Made by a program: the position numbers and the translations under genes | Part shown: in pieces, positions 39,010 through 47,501 of the stretch | Position numbering within the stretch: position 1 is the stretch's first letter | How the letters are laid out: every line of letters starts with the position of its first letter | Notes under the pieces: generated by a model | What the model was told of the DNA's origin: nothing | Seen by the model: the letters and a program-made list of their open reading frames with translations, nothing else | The model's database searches: none | Source: Bacteroidota bacterium | Lineage (GTDB): Bacteria > Bacteroidota > Bacteroidia > Bacteroidales > NBLH01 | Length of the DNA stretch: 63,060 bases | Reading direction: 5' to 3' | Assembly: GCA_025361565.1 (NCBI GenBank) | Contig: JANYKN010000030.1 | Location: 1 to 63,060, forward strand

Positions 39010-40080
39010 TTATTTTTTCAATGTTTTAGCATCCTTATGGCAATTGGTACAAGCAACCCAATGAATGTTATTCGGACTTTTTGGATCTGCAAAGCTAGTG
39101 TTCATTGTTTTTACATCCAATTTACAATGTGAAATAGCAGGATGACATTTGATGCAGCTTTGCCGTGCATCGTTCGAATGCACATCATGGCATGCCATAC
39201 AAGATAATCCTTCGTGTACACCACGGGGTGTCCTGTCATCGCTAGTTCCAGCCTGATGTTTGCCGTTTGGTGCATGGCACTGAATACAATTTCGCATTAG
39301 AATATCGTCCGAAACTTTGACCTGTCGCTCATTTTCCCATAGTTTTAGCGTAGGAAGATTTTCTGCCATTATTTTGGTCTTATCATGGCGATTATAATAA
39401 CTTACATTTGAAACGGAATGTTTCCGTTTGTAAAAAATATCTTGCGGATTTGAGTATTCCGGGCTTTTATATGGCGATCCTTCATTATGAATTTGATGAC
39501 AAGCCAAACAAGGAATAGTGGGATTATTGGCAACCGCACTGTCTTTAAATTTCCATGGGCCTTTAATATCAAGCGGTTCAACGAGCTCGTCTATGTCAAC
39601 ATCTGCAAACATTCCGTGACATCGTAAGCAGTCGAAATTGAGTTGTTCCGTTTTATTGTGCTTTTCATTTAGAAAAATATCTTTATATTTTGCTGAATGC
39701 CCACCTGATAGCCACTTTGATTGTTCTATTTTGTGGCATCTTGTACAATTGTTCATCACCTCAAGCATTTGTGGTTCATTCAGCCTGATGTCTTCGGTAT
39801 TTTCATTTTTAGCATGATTAAAAACCATCATACTTTTTTCATTCAAACTATGTAGTCCATTGCTAAGAGCAGTACCATGACATTCTTTACAGGTCAGTGT
39901 TCTATGTGTCGATTGGGCCAATATATTTACCGAATTTTCAATTTCGTGACATGATGCACAGGTTTTTGAAGCCGGAGCAGAATTCCAGTAACTATAGAAT
40001 GATCCAAATCCAATTAAAAAAAACAGAATTATGACTGAAAGTACAAGTAGAGATTTGTGAAGCAATGTTTTTTTATTCAT
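39010..40080 (-). CDS. Nine-heme c-type cytochrome, membrane-anchored
   Basis: This 356-residue protein has an N-terminal membrane anchor (SLLVLSVIILFFLIGFG) followed by nine CXXCH heme sites: CASCH, CKECH, CTRCH, CLRCH, CLACH, CIQCH, CMACH, CIKCH and CTNCH. I chose the ATG at 40078-40080, seven bases past the upstream gene's stop. The layout resembles NapC/NrfH-type and multiheme electron-transfer proteins. As the third gene of a dehydrogenase operon it probably accepts electrons from the GMC flavoprotein. Confidence 0.85.
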   Translation of the reverse strand: MNKKTLLHKSLLVLSVIILFFLIGFGSFYSYWNSAPASKTCASCHEIENSVNILAQSTHRTLTCKECHGTALSNGLHSLNEKSMMVFNHAKNENTEDIRLNEPQMLEVMNNCTRCHKIEQSKWLSGGHSAKYKDIFLNEKHNKTEQLNFDCLRCHGMFADVDIDELVEPLDIKGPWKFKDSAVANNPTIPCLACHQIHNEGSPYKSPEYSNPQDIFYKRKHSVSNVSYYNRHDKTKIMAENLPTLKLWENERQVKVSDDILMRNCIQCHAPNGKHQAGTSDDRTPRGVHEGLSCMACHDVHSNDARQSCIKCHPAISHCKLDVKTMNTSFADPKSPNNIHWVACTNCHKDAKTLKK

Positions 40081-40087
40081 GCCAATT

Positions 40088-41746
40088 TTATTTAAAGCGA
40101 TTTCCTTTGTTCCATTCTGATGCAATATAGCCACCAACCCAAAAACCCAAGGCCATAATAGTAAGCGCTGGATTAAATCCACCATTGGTAACGTGAAGGC
40201 TTCCATCGGCAACAAATAGGTTGGGAGTGGAGTGAACCCTGCCAAATTTATCGGTAACAGATGTTTTAGGATCATTGCCCATCCTGCATGTACCAGCTTG
40301 GTGTTGACCAGCGCTTACTCCGTTGGCAATTCCAAGAGAACTCCACGTTTGAATTGCACCTGCTTCTTTAAGCCAAAGCGAGGCTTTCTCTGCCATAAAA
40401 GTACAACCTTTGATATCCTCTTCGTGCGTTTTACCCGAAAGTCGTGCTGCAGGAATTCCCCAAAAATCTTTTACAACAGGATCTACCTGAACCCGTTGAT
40501 CGAAACTCGGAATCTCCTGGTAAGGCCCATGTATTTCAGCCACTTTTTTGAAATTTTTCCGTTGAAACTCTTTATGGCTTTTACCCCAAAGTTTTTCACT
40601 GGGTGGTCTTACGTTTGTGAATCTATATGGCATGCAGATAAATGAATTCGAAAGATATCCTCCTCCGATAATTCCTGGATTGTGATGATTGAAATCACAT
40701 ATAGCAACTGAAGATCCTGGCCCAAAATCGTCAAATATATCATCTTCAAAAAGGCCATGGGCATTAGGATAAGCATGACCCTGAAGGTTTCTTCCTACCC
40801 AATCATTTTCATTGCCAATTCCATTTGGGAAAAACTTGGATTTCGAATTTAACAATAAACGTGCGGTTTCAATTGCTGCAGCAGACAATATTACAATGTC
40901 AGCATGTTGAGTTTGCTTTTTATTGTTTTGATCATAATAACTGACTCCGGTAATTTTACCTTGCTCATTTACAATAATTTCTGAAACAATGCAATTTGTC
41001 CGTAGTTCGCAATTACCTGATTTTATCGCTACTGGAATAACAGTGTTGTGGGTTCCACATTTTGCACTTACAGGGCAAGGAAAACCAATACATGTGCGCA
41101 TCCTGTAGCAAGCCGGGCGTCCACCATAAGGAACCGAATTTCGCAACATGGGAATGGAGAATGGGTGGAAGCCTAATTTACTTGCAGCTTCTTTCAATAA
41201 AGTTGCCTCTTTATTATGTGTAAACGGAGGCATGGGTTGCAATTTTTTTCGCGGTGGTGCAAATGGATTCAGGCTATCATCGCCAGCTACACCTATTTCC
41301 CATTCCGCTTTTTCGTAATAGGGCTCTAAATCATCGTAAGTAATCGGCCAATCTTCAAGAGTTGATCCGGATACGTGGCCATACGTGCTTTTCATTTTAA
41401 AATCTTCACGCATGTAGCGCCAGGCCAATGCACCATAAGTAACAGTTCCTGAGCCGACACAGGCAGAGATATTGTTAAAATCTCCCTCAGAAGGAAGAAC
41501 AATATGTTTACTGCCATCTGGATGGATATTTACTCTGCTGTGGTGTTTATCGTCCGGTCCGCAAGAATTTCCTAAAACGGTTACCCTTTGGGATAACAAT
41601 TCATCATTGGTATGTTCATCATATGAAATCCAATCGCCCTGTTCAATTAAAACTACCGACATACCATTGGTGCTTAACTCTTTGGCTACTACACCACCTC
41701 CTGCGCCTGCTCCAACAATAACTGCATTTACTTTTTGATTTGCCAT
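40088..41746 (-). CDS. GMC-family FAD-dependent sugar dehydrogenase
   Basis: This 552-residue flavoprotein has the FAD-binding NAVIVGAGAGGGVVAKEL start. The GMC C-terminal domain shows AGQHQAGTCRMGN and NPALTIMALG. A CX4CX5C cluster (TCIGFPCPVSAKC) fits gluconate/glucose/fructose dehydrogenase-type catalytic subunits. Lacking its own signal, it is probably carried across by the Tat signal of the small subunit encoded just upstream. Related complexes oxidise sugars or glycosides, including at C3. Confidence 0.85.
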   Translation of the reverse strand: MANQKVNAVIVGAGAGGGVVAKELSTNGMSVVLIEQGDWISYDEHTNDELLSQRVTVLGNSCGPDDKHHSRVNIHPDGSKHIVLPSEGDFNNISACVGSGTVTYGALAWRYMREDFKMKSTYGHVSGSTLEDWPITYDDLEPYYEKAEWEIGVAGDDSLNPFAPPRKKLQPMPPFTHNKEATLLKEAASKLGFHPFSIPMLRNSVPYGGRPACYRMRTCIGFPCPVSAKCGTHNTVIPVAIKSGNCELRTNCIVSEIIVNEQGKITGVSYYDQNNKKQTQHADIVILSAAAIETARLLLNSKSKFFPNGIGNENDWVGRNLQGHAYPNAHGLFEDDIFDDFGPGSSVAICDFNHHNPGIIGGGYLSNSFICMPYRFTNVRPPSEKLWGKSHKEFQRKNFKKVAEIHGPYQEIPSFDQRVQVDPVVKDFWGIPAARLSGKTHEEDIKGCTFMAEKASLWLKEAGAIQTWSSLGIANGVSAGQHQAGTCRMGNDPKTSVTDKFGRVHSTPNLFVADGSLHVTNGGFNPALTIMALGFWVGGYIASEWNKGNRFK

Positions 41747-41749
41747 AAA

Positions 41750-42304
41750 TTAGCTTTTATAACGGTTCTGGCCGATTATTAAAGGATAATCAAGTTCCAG
41801 CATCTGGTAACTTTTGTTGTTCCTGTTTCCACCATGTCTGGAACTTCCATAATATGCCTGCATGGCATGATCTCGGCACAAGCTAAAAAAAGTTTTGTCG
41901 AATCCATTACTCCAGATATTTCCATGCATTTTTCCTGCTTCCATTTTTTCAAGAAAAGCAGTTTGCTCATTCCAGTCAAGTTCTTCAAACTGTTTATTGT
42001 ATATATCATTACATGAATCATGGATAGCCAGAAGTCCTTTTCTGTAATCTTGCTGAAACCGGACATAAGGCCCAACCAATTGTTTATCAATAAAGTTTGT
42101 AACTCCAGACTCACTTCCACCAGGCCAATCGTCAGGAGGAATTATTTGATCTGCGATTGCATCCATCAATTTAGCTTCAGTATTGGAAAAAAAACGCCAT
42201 ATTGAAATTGAATTTCCACAATTTGCAAGTAAGCAAATACCTCCAACTCCTACACCTGTGACTTGTAAAAATTGGCGTCTGGAAAATTTATTTTGATTAT
42301 TCAT
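41750..42304 (-). CDS. Gluconate 2-dehydrogenase subunit 3-like protein with Tat signal
   Basis: This 184-residue protein begins with a twin-arginine signal (FSRRQFLQVTGVGVGG) and an overlapping lipobox-like LLANCGN. The rest matches gluconate dehydrogenase subunit 3 (MDAIADQIIPPDDWPGG, AFLEKMEAG, DHAMQAYYGSS). It precedes the flavoprotein by three bases. It would export the folded flavoprotein by Tat and help anchor the complex. Confidence 0.85.
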   Translation of the reverse strand: MNNQNKFSRRQFLQVTGVGVGGICLLANCGNSISIWRFFSNTEAKLMDAIADQIIPPDDWPGGSESGVTNFIDKQLVGPYVRFQQDYRKGLLAIHDSCNDIYNKQFEELDWNEQTAFLEKMEAGKMHGNIWSNGFDKTFFSLCRDHAMQAYYGSSRHGGNRNNKSYQMLELDYPLIIGQNRYKS

Positions 42305-42337
42305 TTGGGTTTGAAATTTTAGTTAAACAATGAACAT

Positions 42338-43534
42338 TCATTCTGAAGTTTTTTTTCGAGGTAAAAATGAAACAGCTATAATTCCTATAATACCTAATAT
42401 CATTAATGAAGCAAAGCCATTGGCGTAACTTCCGCCTATATCACGCAACCAACCTACCATCATCGGTGAAAATGCTTCGGAAAGTCCATCGAATGTAAGT
42501 ATAATACCCATAATTCGTCCCATAACTTTTACACCGAATAGTTCTGCTGCCATTAATGGTATAATCATGTAATCTCCTCCAAGCCCAATTCCAAAAATGA
42601 AAGCAAAAACGTATATAACGCCAGGGATATTAGCAAAATAAAGCATAGGTATTGATCCGGCAACAATGGTATATATCAGAATCATAACAAATTTTTTCTC
42701 CATCCGGTCCGCCAGCCATCCCATAAGCAGGCGGCCAATAATACTGGCTGCAAGTAAAAGAGAGAGAACATTTGCCGATTGTTCCTGAGTGTATTTTAGA
42801 TCAATACTGAAAAACAGTTTAAGGTTTTGCCCAATGCCACTAACTGCACCAATCGAACACATACTTCCAATAAGCAAAAGATAAAAAGGCCAGCCTTTTA
42901 AAATATGGCTGAGTGAAATTTTAGTTTTTTCCTGCTTTTGTTCAATTGATGCGCCAACAGGATTATCTTTAACGAACCAAACCATTGGAAGTGCAGCAAC
43001 AATCATCAAAATACCTAGTAGCGCCAATGCCTGATGCCAGCCAAATTCCATATTCAGTTTTTTTGCAATTTGTGGAACCAGCATACCTCCAATACCTATG
43101 CCCAAATAGGCAATACCCATCGCCTTTCCTCGTGCACTGGTAAACCATCTGGAAATTAATACTTGATTAGGTAGCGGACCGCCACACATGTATCCAACGG
43201 CACTAAACAAATAAAAGAAGTAAAATTGCCAGAGCATAGTTACCATACTTAACCCTATTAAAGCAATACCTCCCATCATTATGCCCGCTAGCATAACTCT
43301 TCGTGGCCCAAATCTGTCAATTACCCACCCAGCAAAAAATGCAAAAATCCCAATGAATATTTTTCCAAATGCATTTCCGGAAGTAACAGTAGCTCTTGAC
43401 CATCCATAATCCTGCACCCAAAAATCATAGAAAAATGGTAATCCATAAAAGGCAATTCCTACAATTGAAAATAAGCTGAGAAATCCAGTTGCTGTTACTT
43501 TAGTTTGACCGAGAGTTGGTTTATTAAAATTCAT
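42338..43534 (-). CDS. MFS transporter, OFA/monocarboxylate-type
   Basis: This 398-residue inner-membrane protein has 12 predicted membrane segments. The DFWVQDYGWSRATVTSG start and the GWVIDRFGPRRVML loop, plus GGPLPNQVLISRWF, are typical of the oxalate/formate antiporter and monocarboxylate porter group. It may carry a sugar acid made by the redox trio, with which it is co-directional at a 33-base gap. The substrate is unknown. Confidence 0.8.
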   Translation of the reverse strand: MNFNKPTLGQTKVTATGFLSLFSIVGIAFYGLPFFYDFWVQDYGWSRATVTSGNAFGKIFIGIFAFFAGWVIDRFGPRRVMLAGIMMGGIALIGLSMVTMLWQFYFFYLFSAVGYMCGGPLPNQVLISRWFTSARGKAMGIAYLGIGIGGMLVPQIAKKLNMEFGWHQALALLGILMIVAALPMVWFVKDNPVGASIEQKQEKTKISLSHILKGWPFYLLLIGSMCSIGAVSGIGQNLKLFFSIDLKYTQEQSANVLSLLLAASIIGRLLMGWLADRMEKKFVMILIYTIVAGSIPMLYFANIPGVIYVFAFIFGIGLGGDYMIIPLMAAELFGVKVMGRIMGIILTFDGLSEAFSPMMVGWLRDIGGSYANGFASLMILGIIGIIAVSFLPRKKTSE

Positions 43535-44295
43535 ATATTACACTTTAAAACCTTTAAATTTGAATCTTCTTTATAAGTATATTATTATTTGGTCACAAAT
43601 AAATAGCTAATATCTAATACTTTATAGGGTATCCTATTTGAAAATAAACTGTTAATTGCATAATTTCCAAATTCTCACCAATTTACTCAGATTAAGTTTG
43701 TAGCTAAAGCATGGGTAAACTATAAGTTATTTATTTTTATTTTATTGATAAAATAAGAAAACGTAATCAGTTATTAAATTATAACAAATATAAACAAGTA
43801 AAATTAATTATAAAACCTTTTTTTATCTCTAATTAAATTGGATTCATGCAATTCAAATTTTTATGCCAGCATCTTCAAGTCTTTTTTTGTCATCAGGTTC
43901 AATATCATGATCTGTTACCAAAGTGTGTGCGTTCTAATAGACCTATAAATGTGAAGCTTCTTCTTTTGAATTTACTCGAATCTGCTATTACGATTGCTTC
44001 ATTTGCTGATTCTATAATTACTTCATTTGTCTATAGTTGAAAGGACACTTTCGTCTATATCAAATATTAAAAACGTAAAAATTGTATTCATGATTCACAT
44101 TTTGAACCAATACAGTTTATGTAAATCAATTAGATTTTTGATTTAATAATTTAGAATTAATAAAATACAAGATATTATAATTTATCATAATATTAAAGGA
44201 AATATACGAAAGATTATTAAGTTTCAATACCTTATTTTAATTATAAAATTGGAGAGGTACGAATAATTATTTGAAATACAGGTTAATGATAATTG
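43535..44295. other. 761-base AT-rich gap holding a DeoR remnant
   Basis: Besides the decayed DeoR 3' fragment at 43853-44030, no coding sequence, RNA gene or strong hairpin is evident. The 43535-43850 part is presumably the control region of the - strand transporter and redox operon. Confidence 0.5.
43853..44030 (-). pseudogene. Decayed duplicate of the 3' end of the DeoR gene
   Basis: On the - strand this matches the last 55 or so codons of the intact DeoR gene at 44296-45078. The first part reads SANEAIVIADSSKFKRRSF. After a one-base frameshift it continues TLVTDHDIEPDDKKRLEDAG and ends in a stop. The N-terminal 200 codons are missing. The DNA is similar in sequence to the live gene but clearly diverged, so the duplication is not recent. 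Confidence 0.85.
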
Positions 44296-45078
44296 TTATG
44301 CAATCAATACTTTGATACCTGCATCTTCAAGTCTTTTTTTATCCTCAATGTCAATTTCCTGGTCTGTAACAACGGTGTGTATCTTCTTTAATTGACAAAT
44401 TAAGGCAAAACTTATTCTTTTGAATTTACTTGAATCTGCAACTATAATAACTTCATTTGCAGCTTCTATCATGATTTGAGCTAAATGGGCTTCTTCAATA
44501 TTTGGAGTATAAATTCCAAAGCTGGAATTAAAGCCATCAACTCCCATAAATAATTTATCAACATTAAGATTGCGCAAATTTCTTTCTGCCAGTGGACCAA
44601 CCATTGACATTGCACTTTTACGTAAAGATCCTCCTAAAATGAGTACATTCACGTTAGGTAAGTTCACCAATTCGTTGGCTATATTAAGCGCATTTGATAT
44701 AATAGTCAGCCCCTTTATATGAGAAATATTTTTAATAATTTCGATGGTAGTGGTACCTGAATCAATGATAATAGTGTCGCCTTCTGAAATTAATTTTGCT
44801 GCTTGTTTTCCAATAGCAGCTTTTTCTTTATAATTGATTTTCCCTTTTTCAATTATGTGATGATCTATTCTTACCCTTGGTTCAAAATTAATTGCTCCAC
44901 CTCTAGCTCTTATTAAAATACTTTTACGCTCAAGTTGCTCAAGATCATTACGAATAGTAACTTCACTCACATTAAATTTTTCACTCAATTCATCAATAAA
45001 AACCTGTCCTTTTTCTTGAATATCATTTATGATTTGATTTCTTCTTTTTACAGTTGACCTTTTCTTATTTTCCTCCAT
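44296..45078 (-). CDS. DeoR/GlpR-family transcriptional regulator
   Basis: This 260-residue regulator has the DeoR helix-turn-helix (VFIDELSEKFNVSEVTIRND, then ARGGAI). The sugar-phosphate sensing domain contains KAAIGKQAAKLISEGDTIII, DSGTTT, LILGGSLRKS and DKLFMGVDGF. Such regulators usually respond to a sugar phosphate and repress catabolic operons. It is full length and is oriented toward the transporter and redox operon, its likely targets. Confidence 0.9.
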   Translation of the reverse strand: MEENKKRSTVKRRNQIINDIQEKGQVFIDELSEKFNVSEVTIRNDLEQLERKSILIRARGGAINFEPRVRIDHHIIEKGKINYKEKAAIGKQAAKLISEGDTIIIDSGTTTIEIIKNISHIKGLTIISNALNIANELVNLPNVNVLILGGSLRKSAMSMVGPLAERNLRNLNVDKLFMGVDGFNSSFGIYTPNIEEAHLAQIMIEAANEVIIVADSSKFKRISFALICQLKKIHTVVTDQEIDIEDKKRLEDAGIKVLIA

Positions 45079-45829
45079 AATTTATTTAAATATATATATT
45101 TATGTGAGTTTTTTAATTACAAATTTACTAATCTTTTGCTACTATTAAAAAATGGTAATGAAAGAAAATAACATGAATAAAAATCAAACATTTGATCCAA
45201 TAAAAAGTGTTATAAATATGTTTAACAATAATTCTAAGATAGAAAAAGTTCTAAATTAAGAGTTATTAGAAATCTATTAATATTATACAAAAATTGATGG
45301 AATAGGTTCTTTTATTACCATTTTGTCAACTTAAGTTAATCACAGATAGAGTGATATCATTACAATATTTGCCACTTACATTGAATAAAGGCCTTAAAGT
45401 TAAATTTTAAAAGTTTGTTTTAATAATAAGATATTTAAGAATTGGAATTCTTCTCTGAGTCATTCAAGAATATTTGCAGATGGGTAAAATTATAGGGAAT
45501 ATATGAATATATTTTCTGCAAGAACCAAGTCTCTTTTCAAAATGATTGTTTTAGAAGATTGATTTAAACTTTATGGTCGGGGTACACCGACGTTATACCA
45601 TGCAAGCAAATTGCTCAATATCAATATTTTAGAAAGAACAATTTCGGCGGGTTCACTATTTAGTTCTCAATTAATTTGAGTTTGAAAAGGGTATTTTGAT
45701 GAACTCCGATTACTATGCAAATGTATGAAAAAGCATTGATTTTCTGATATAAACAGAACCAAAAAGCAACAAAATATATTGAAAATGAGCATTATTTTTG
45801 ATGTGATTTGTACTGCTTCGTCAGCCGTT
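45079..45829. other. 751-base AT-rich gap, probable junction of the mobile island
   Basis: No credible gene is found. Between 45573 and 45601 two nested inverted repeats occur (ATGGT/ACCAT outside GTCGG/CCGAC), of unknown meaning. The gap separates the sugar locus from the mobile-island genes, so the left island end probably lies in or near it, but no attachment repeat could be identified. Confidence 0.45.
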
Positions 45830-46021
45830 TTAATCATTCATGAACTTTGTTACAAGTTCAGGTGCAAGCCCGGTAAATTGGCAAAATTCAACAACTGAAA
45901 CAAACTGGTGCGGTTCTTTTGAGAACTTAGCTTTAATTTGCACCAGAAGCCTCCGGCTGTATTTCTCGCTTTTACCTGTAATCCGTTGCACATCTTTTGG
46001 ATAAATTACAACCCTTTGCAT
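45830..46021 (-). CDS. Small putative DNA-binding protein, divergent from the cassette
   Basis: This 63-residue protein (PKDVQRITGKSEKYSRRLL, then FVSVVEFCQFTGLAPELV) resembles small helical proteins found in Bacteroidota mobile elements. Two short helical units suggest a helix-turn-helix. It is transcribed away from the three-gene cassette at 46230, and the intervening 208 bases are full of palindromes. A regulator of that cassette is a reasonable inference. Confidence 0.6.
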   Translation of the reverse strand: MQRVVIYPKDVQRITGKSEKYSRRLLVQIKAKFSKEPHQFVSVVEFCQFTGLAPELVTKFMND

Positions 46022-46042
46022 ATTCTGATTTAAAATTCATAG

Positions 46043-46055
46043 TATGGTTACCATA
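46043..46055. promoter_or_regulatory. Operator-like palindrome
   Basis: TATGGT-T-ACCATA is a perfect 13-base palindrome, 22 bases upstream of the 63-residue protein's start. A second palindrome, CTTCG-ATA-CGAAG, lies at 46079-46091. Both could bind a dimeric regulator, perhaps that protein. Confidence 0.45.
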
Positions 46056-46134
46056 GCTTTAATATGGCTTTAACCAGACTTCGATACGAAGATACAAACA
46101 ATTTAGAACGGATAAACTTCCCTTTTGGGTCAAA

Positions 46135-46153
46135 ACAGGCCGTATAAGCCTGT
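46135..46153 (+). repeat. Inverted repeat in the cassette's upstream region
   Basis: ACAGGC at 46135-46140 pairs with GCCTGT at 46148-46153 around a 7-base centre. It lies about 80 bases before the cassette's first start codon. Confidence 0.45.
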
Positions 46154-46173
46154 GTATATAGTATTTGCCTAGC

Positions 46174-46219
46174 TTTTAGCGTAAGATTGTGCTGTAAATC
46201 ATTTTATTGAACGCTAAAA
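46174..46219 (+). promoter_or_regulatory. Nine-bp inverted repeat in the cassette leader
   Basis: TTTTAGCGT at 46174-46182 and ACGCTAAAA at 46211-46219 are perfect reverse complements, 28 bases apart, with the second ending 10 bases before the start codon. As RNA it would form a stem just upstream of the ribosome-binding region and could control translation. As DNA it could be an operator. Confidence 0.5.
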
Positions 46220-46229
46220 TTTTAAAGCA

Positions 46230-46979
46230 ATGGCAAATCAAAAAGGAATTATCAAGATAGAAGGAACCATGGGCGGTATGACCTTCTACAAGAAAGACGG
46301 GGAATACCTCGTTAAAGAAAAAAGCAGCATATCTGCTGACAAAATCGCCAATGACCCCGCATTTGCACGTACTCGTGAAAATAATGCGGAATTTGGAGCT
46401 GCTGGTATTGCCGGAAAGCTTCTGAGGGATTCGCTTCGAAACATGATGCTTAATGCATCGGATTCATTAGTTACTTCCAGAGTAACTCAGATTATGCATA
46501 ACGAATTGAAGCTTGATGCAACCAATACCAGAGGCAAAAGAACACCTGCAACTGGATTAGCATTGGCAACTGGCAAGGCTCTGTTAAAGGGCTTCAATTT
46601 CAATGCAAACTCGATGTTAAGCGGTGTTTTGTACAAACCTTACACGGTTGTTACGGCAACGGGTGTAATAACCATTACAGGTTTAAATCCTGCAACTGAT
46701 ATTGCAGCCCCAGCGGGAGCAACTCACATGAGTATTACTGGTGGTATGGCAAACATCAATTTTGCGACTGGTGTTTGGGCTGCCAACCTTACCAATGTTC
46801 AGAATCTTGCTTTAACTGCGGCTGCTACAACGGTAACGTTGACTCCAACGGCAGTACCTGCCGGAACTGGCATTAAAGTTCATTTGTTGAAAATTGAATT
46901 TTTTCAGCTTTTGAACGGTGTGCAATACCCTCTAAAGAACGGTTCTTACAATGCTTTGGCAATTGTTGAGGTTGCATAA
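46230..46979 (+). CDS. Bacteroidota mobile-element protein of unknown function (MANQKG family)
   Basis: This 249-residue protein has no signal peptide. The first 110 residues are basic and helical (IKIEGTMGGMTFYKKDG, NDPAFARTRENNAEFG, GKLLRDSLRNMM). The rest is Ala/Thr/Gly-rich and beta-stranded, with Ig-like or jelly-roll character, ending YNALAIVEVA. I recognise the family as recurrent in Bacteroidota genomes but know of no function. A structural (virion-like) role is speculation from composition. It heads a tightly packed three-gene cassette with a terminator. Confidence 0.75.
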   Translation: MANQKGIIKIEGTMGGMTFYKKDGEYLVKEKSSISADKIANDPAFARTRENNAEFGAAGIAGKLLRDSLRNMMLNASDSLVTSRVTQIMHNELKLDATNTRGKRTPATGLALATGKALLKGFNFNANSMLSGVLYKPYTVVTATGVITITGLNPATDIAAPAGATHMSITGGMANINFATGVWAANLTNVQNLALTAAATTVTLTPTAVPAGTGIKVHLLKIEFFQLLNGVQYPLKNGSYNALAIVEVA

Positions 46980-46981
46980 TC

Positions 46982-47233
46982 ATGAACGAGTTTCAGCTAT
47001 TCGGGATTATTATTTCGTTGCTACTGTCGGTGGTGGCTTTCTTTGTAAAGCAACTGCACAGGGATTTTAAGCATGTCGAAAAGGACCTGAGCGAAGTAAA
47101 AACCACCACTTCTCTCATTAAAACTGAATTCAAGGGAATCAACGATTTGATGAACCAAAGAATCGAGTTTCTTGAAAAGCGGTTAAACCATATCGAAACA
47201 TTCATTTTTAACAACAAAGAACATGGCAAATAA
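46982..47233 (+). CDS. Small membrane protein with coiled coil
   Basis: This 83-residue protein has one N-terminal membrane segment (FGIIISLLLSVVAFFVK) and a long charged heptad-like helix (KHVEKDLSEVKTTTSLIKTE). It starts two bases after the preceding stop, and its end overlaps the next gene by 11 bases, so the three genes are translationally linked. Similar small anchored coiled-coil proteins accompany phage lysis genes, but function here is unproven. Confidence 0.65.
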   Translation: MNEFQLFGIIISLLLSVVAFFVKQLHRDFKHVEKDLSEVKTTTSLIKTEFKGINDLMNQRIEFLEKRLNHIETFIFNNKEHGK

Positions 47234-47444
47234 AAGTTTATCCTTAATAGAGCGTTTATCAGCTCCCACGTCGAAATTCTTCAAAGCTATCAGGGCAGTT
47301 GGTATATGTTTGGCCGCCGTTGGTGGCGCAATCATTGCTGCTCCTGTAACTTTACCTGCCACAATCGTTTCGGTGGCTGGTTATCTTACTGTCGCCGGAA
47401 GTGTGATGACAGCAGTTGCGCAAGCAACGGTCGAAGGGGAATGA
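47223..47444 (+). CDS. Small hydrophobic, holin-like membrane protein
   Basis: This 73-residue protein has a short charged N terminus and two Gly/Ala-rich membrane segments (VGICLAAVGGAIIAAPV and VSVAGYLTVAGSVMTAV). Size and topology resemble class II holins, though no family can be claimed. It overlaps the upstream gene by 11 bases and is followed by the cassette's terminator. Confidence 0.65.
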   Translation: MANKSLSLIERLSAPTSKFFKAIRAVGICLAAVGGAIIAAPVTLPATIVSVAGYLTVAGSVMTAVAQATVEGE

Positions 47445-47469
47445 CACCCCAAGTTTTTGAGTTTTTATA

Positions 47470-47496
47470 AGCCCGGGTTCAGCTCCGGGCTTTTTT
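47470..47496 (+). terminator. Intrinsic terminator of the three-gene cassette
   Basis: AGCCCGG at 47470-47476 pairs with CCGGGCT at 47485-47491 across an 8-base loop, and a run of six T closes it. It lies 26 bases past the last cassette stop. Confidence 0.9.
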
Positions 47497-47501
47497 AGTG
47501 C

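Noticed and set aside
43846-44040. A 64-codon open frame on the + strand
   Set aside because: It is the reverse side of the decayed DeoR remnant and shows no protein features.
45573-45601. Nested inverted repeats in the gap left of the island as an attachment site
   Set aside because: No copy of the repeat was seen near the integrase at 62.8-63.06 kb, so an att site is not supported.
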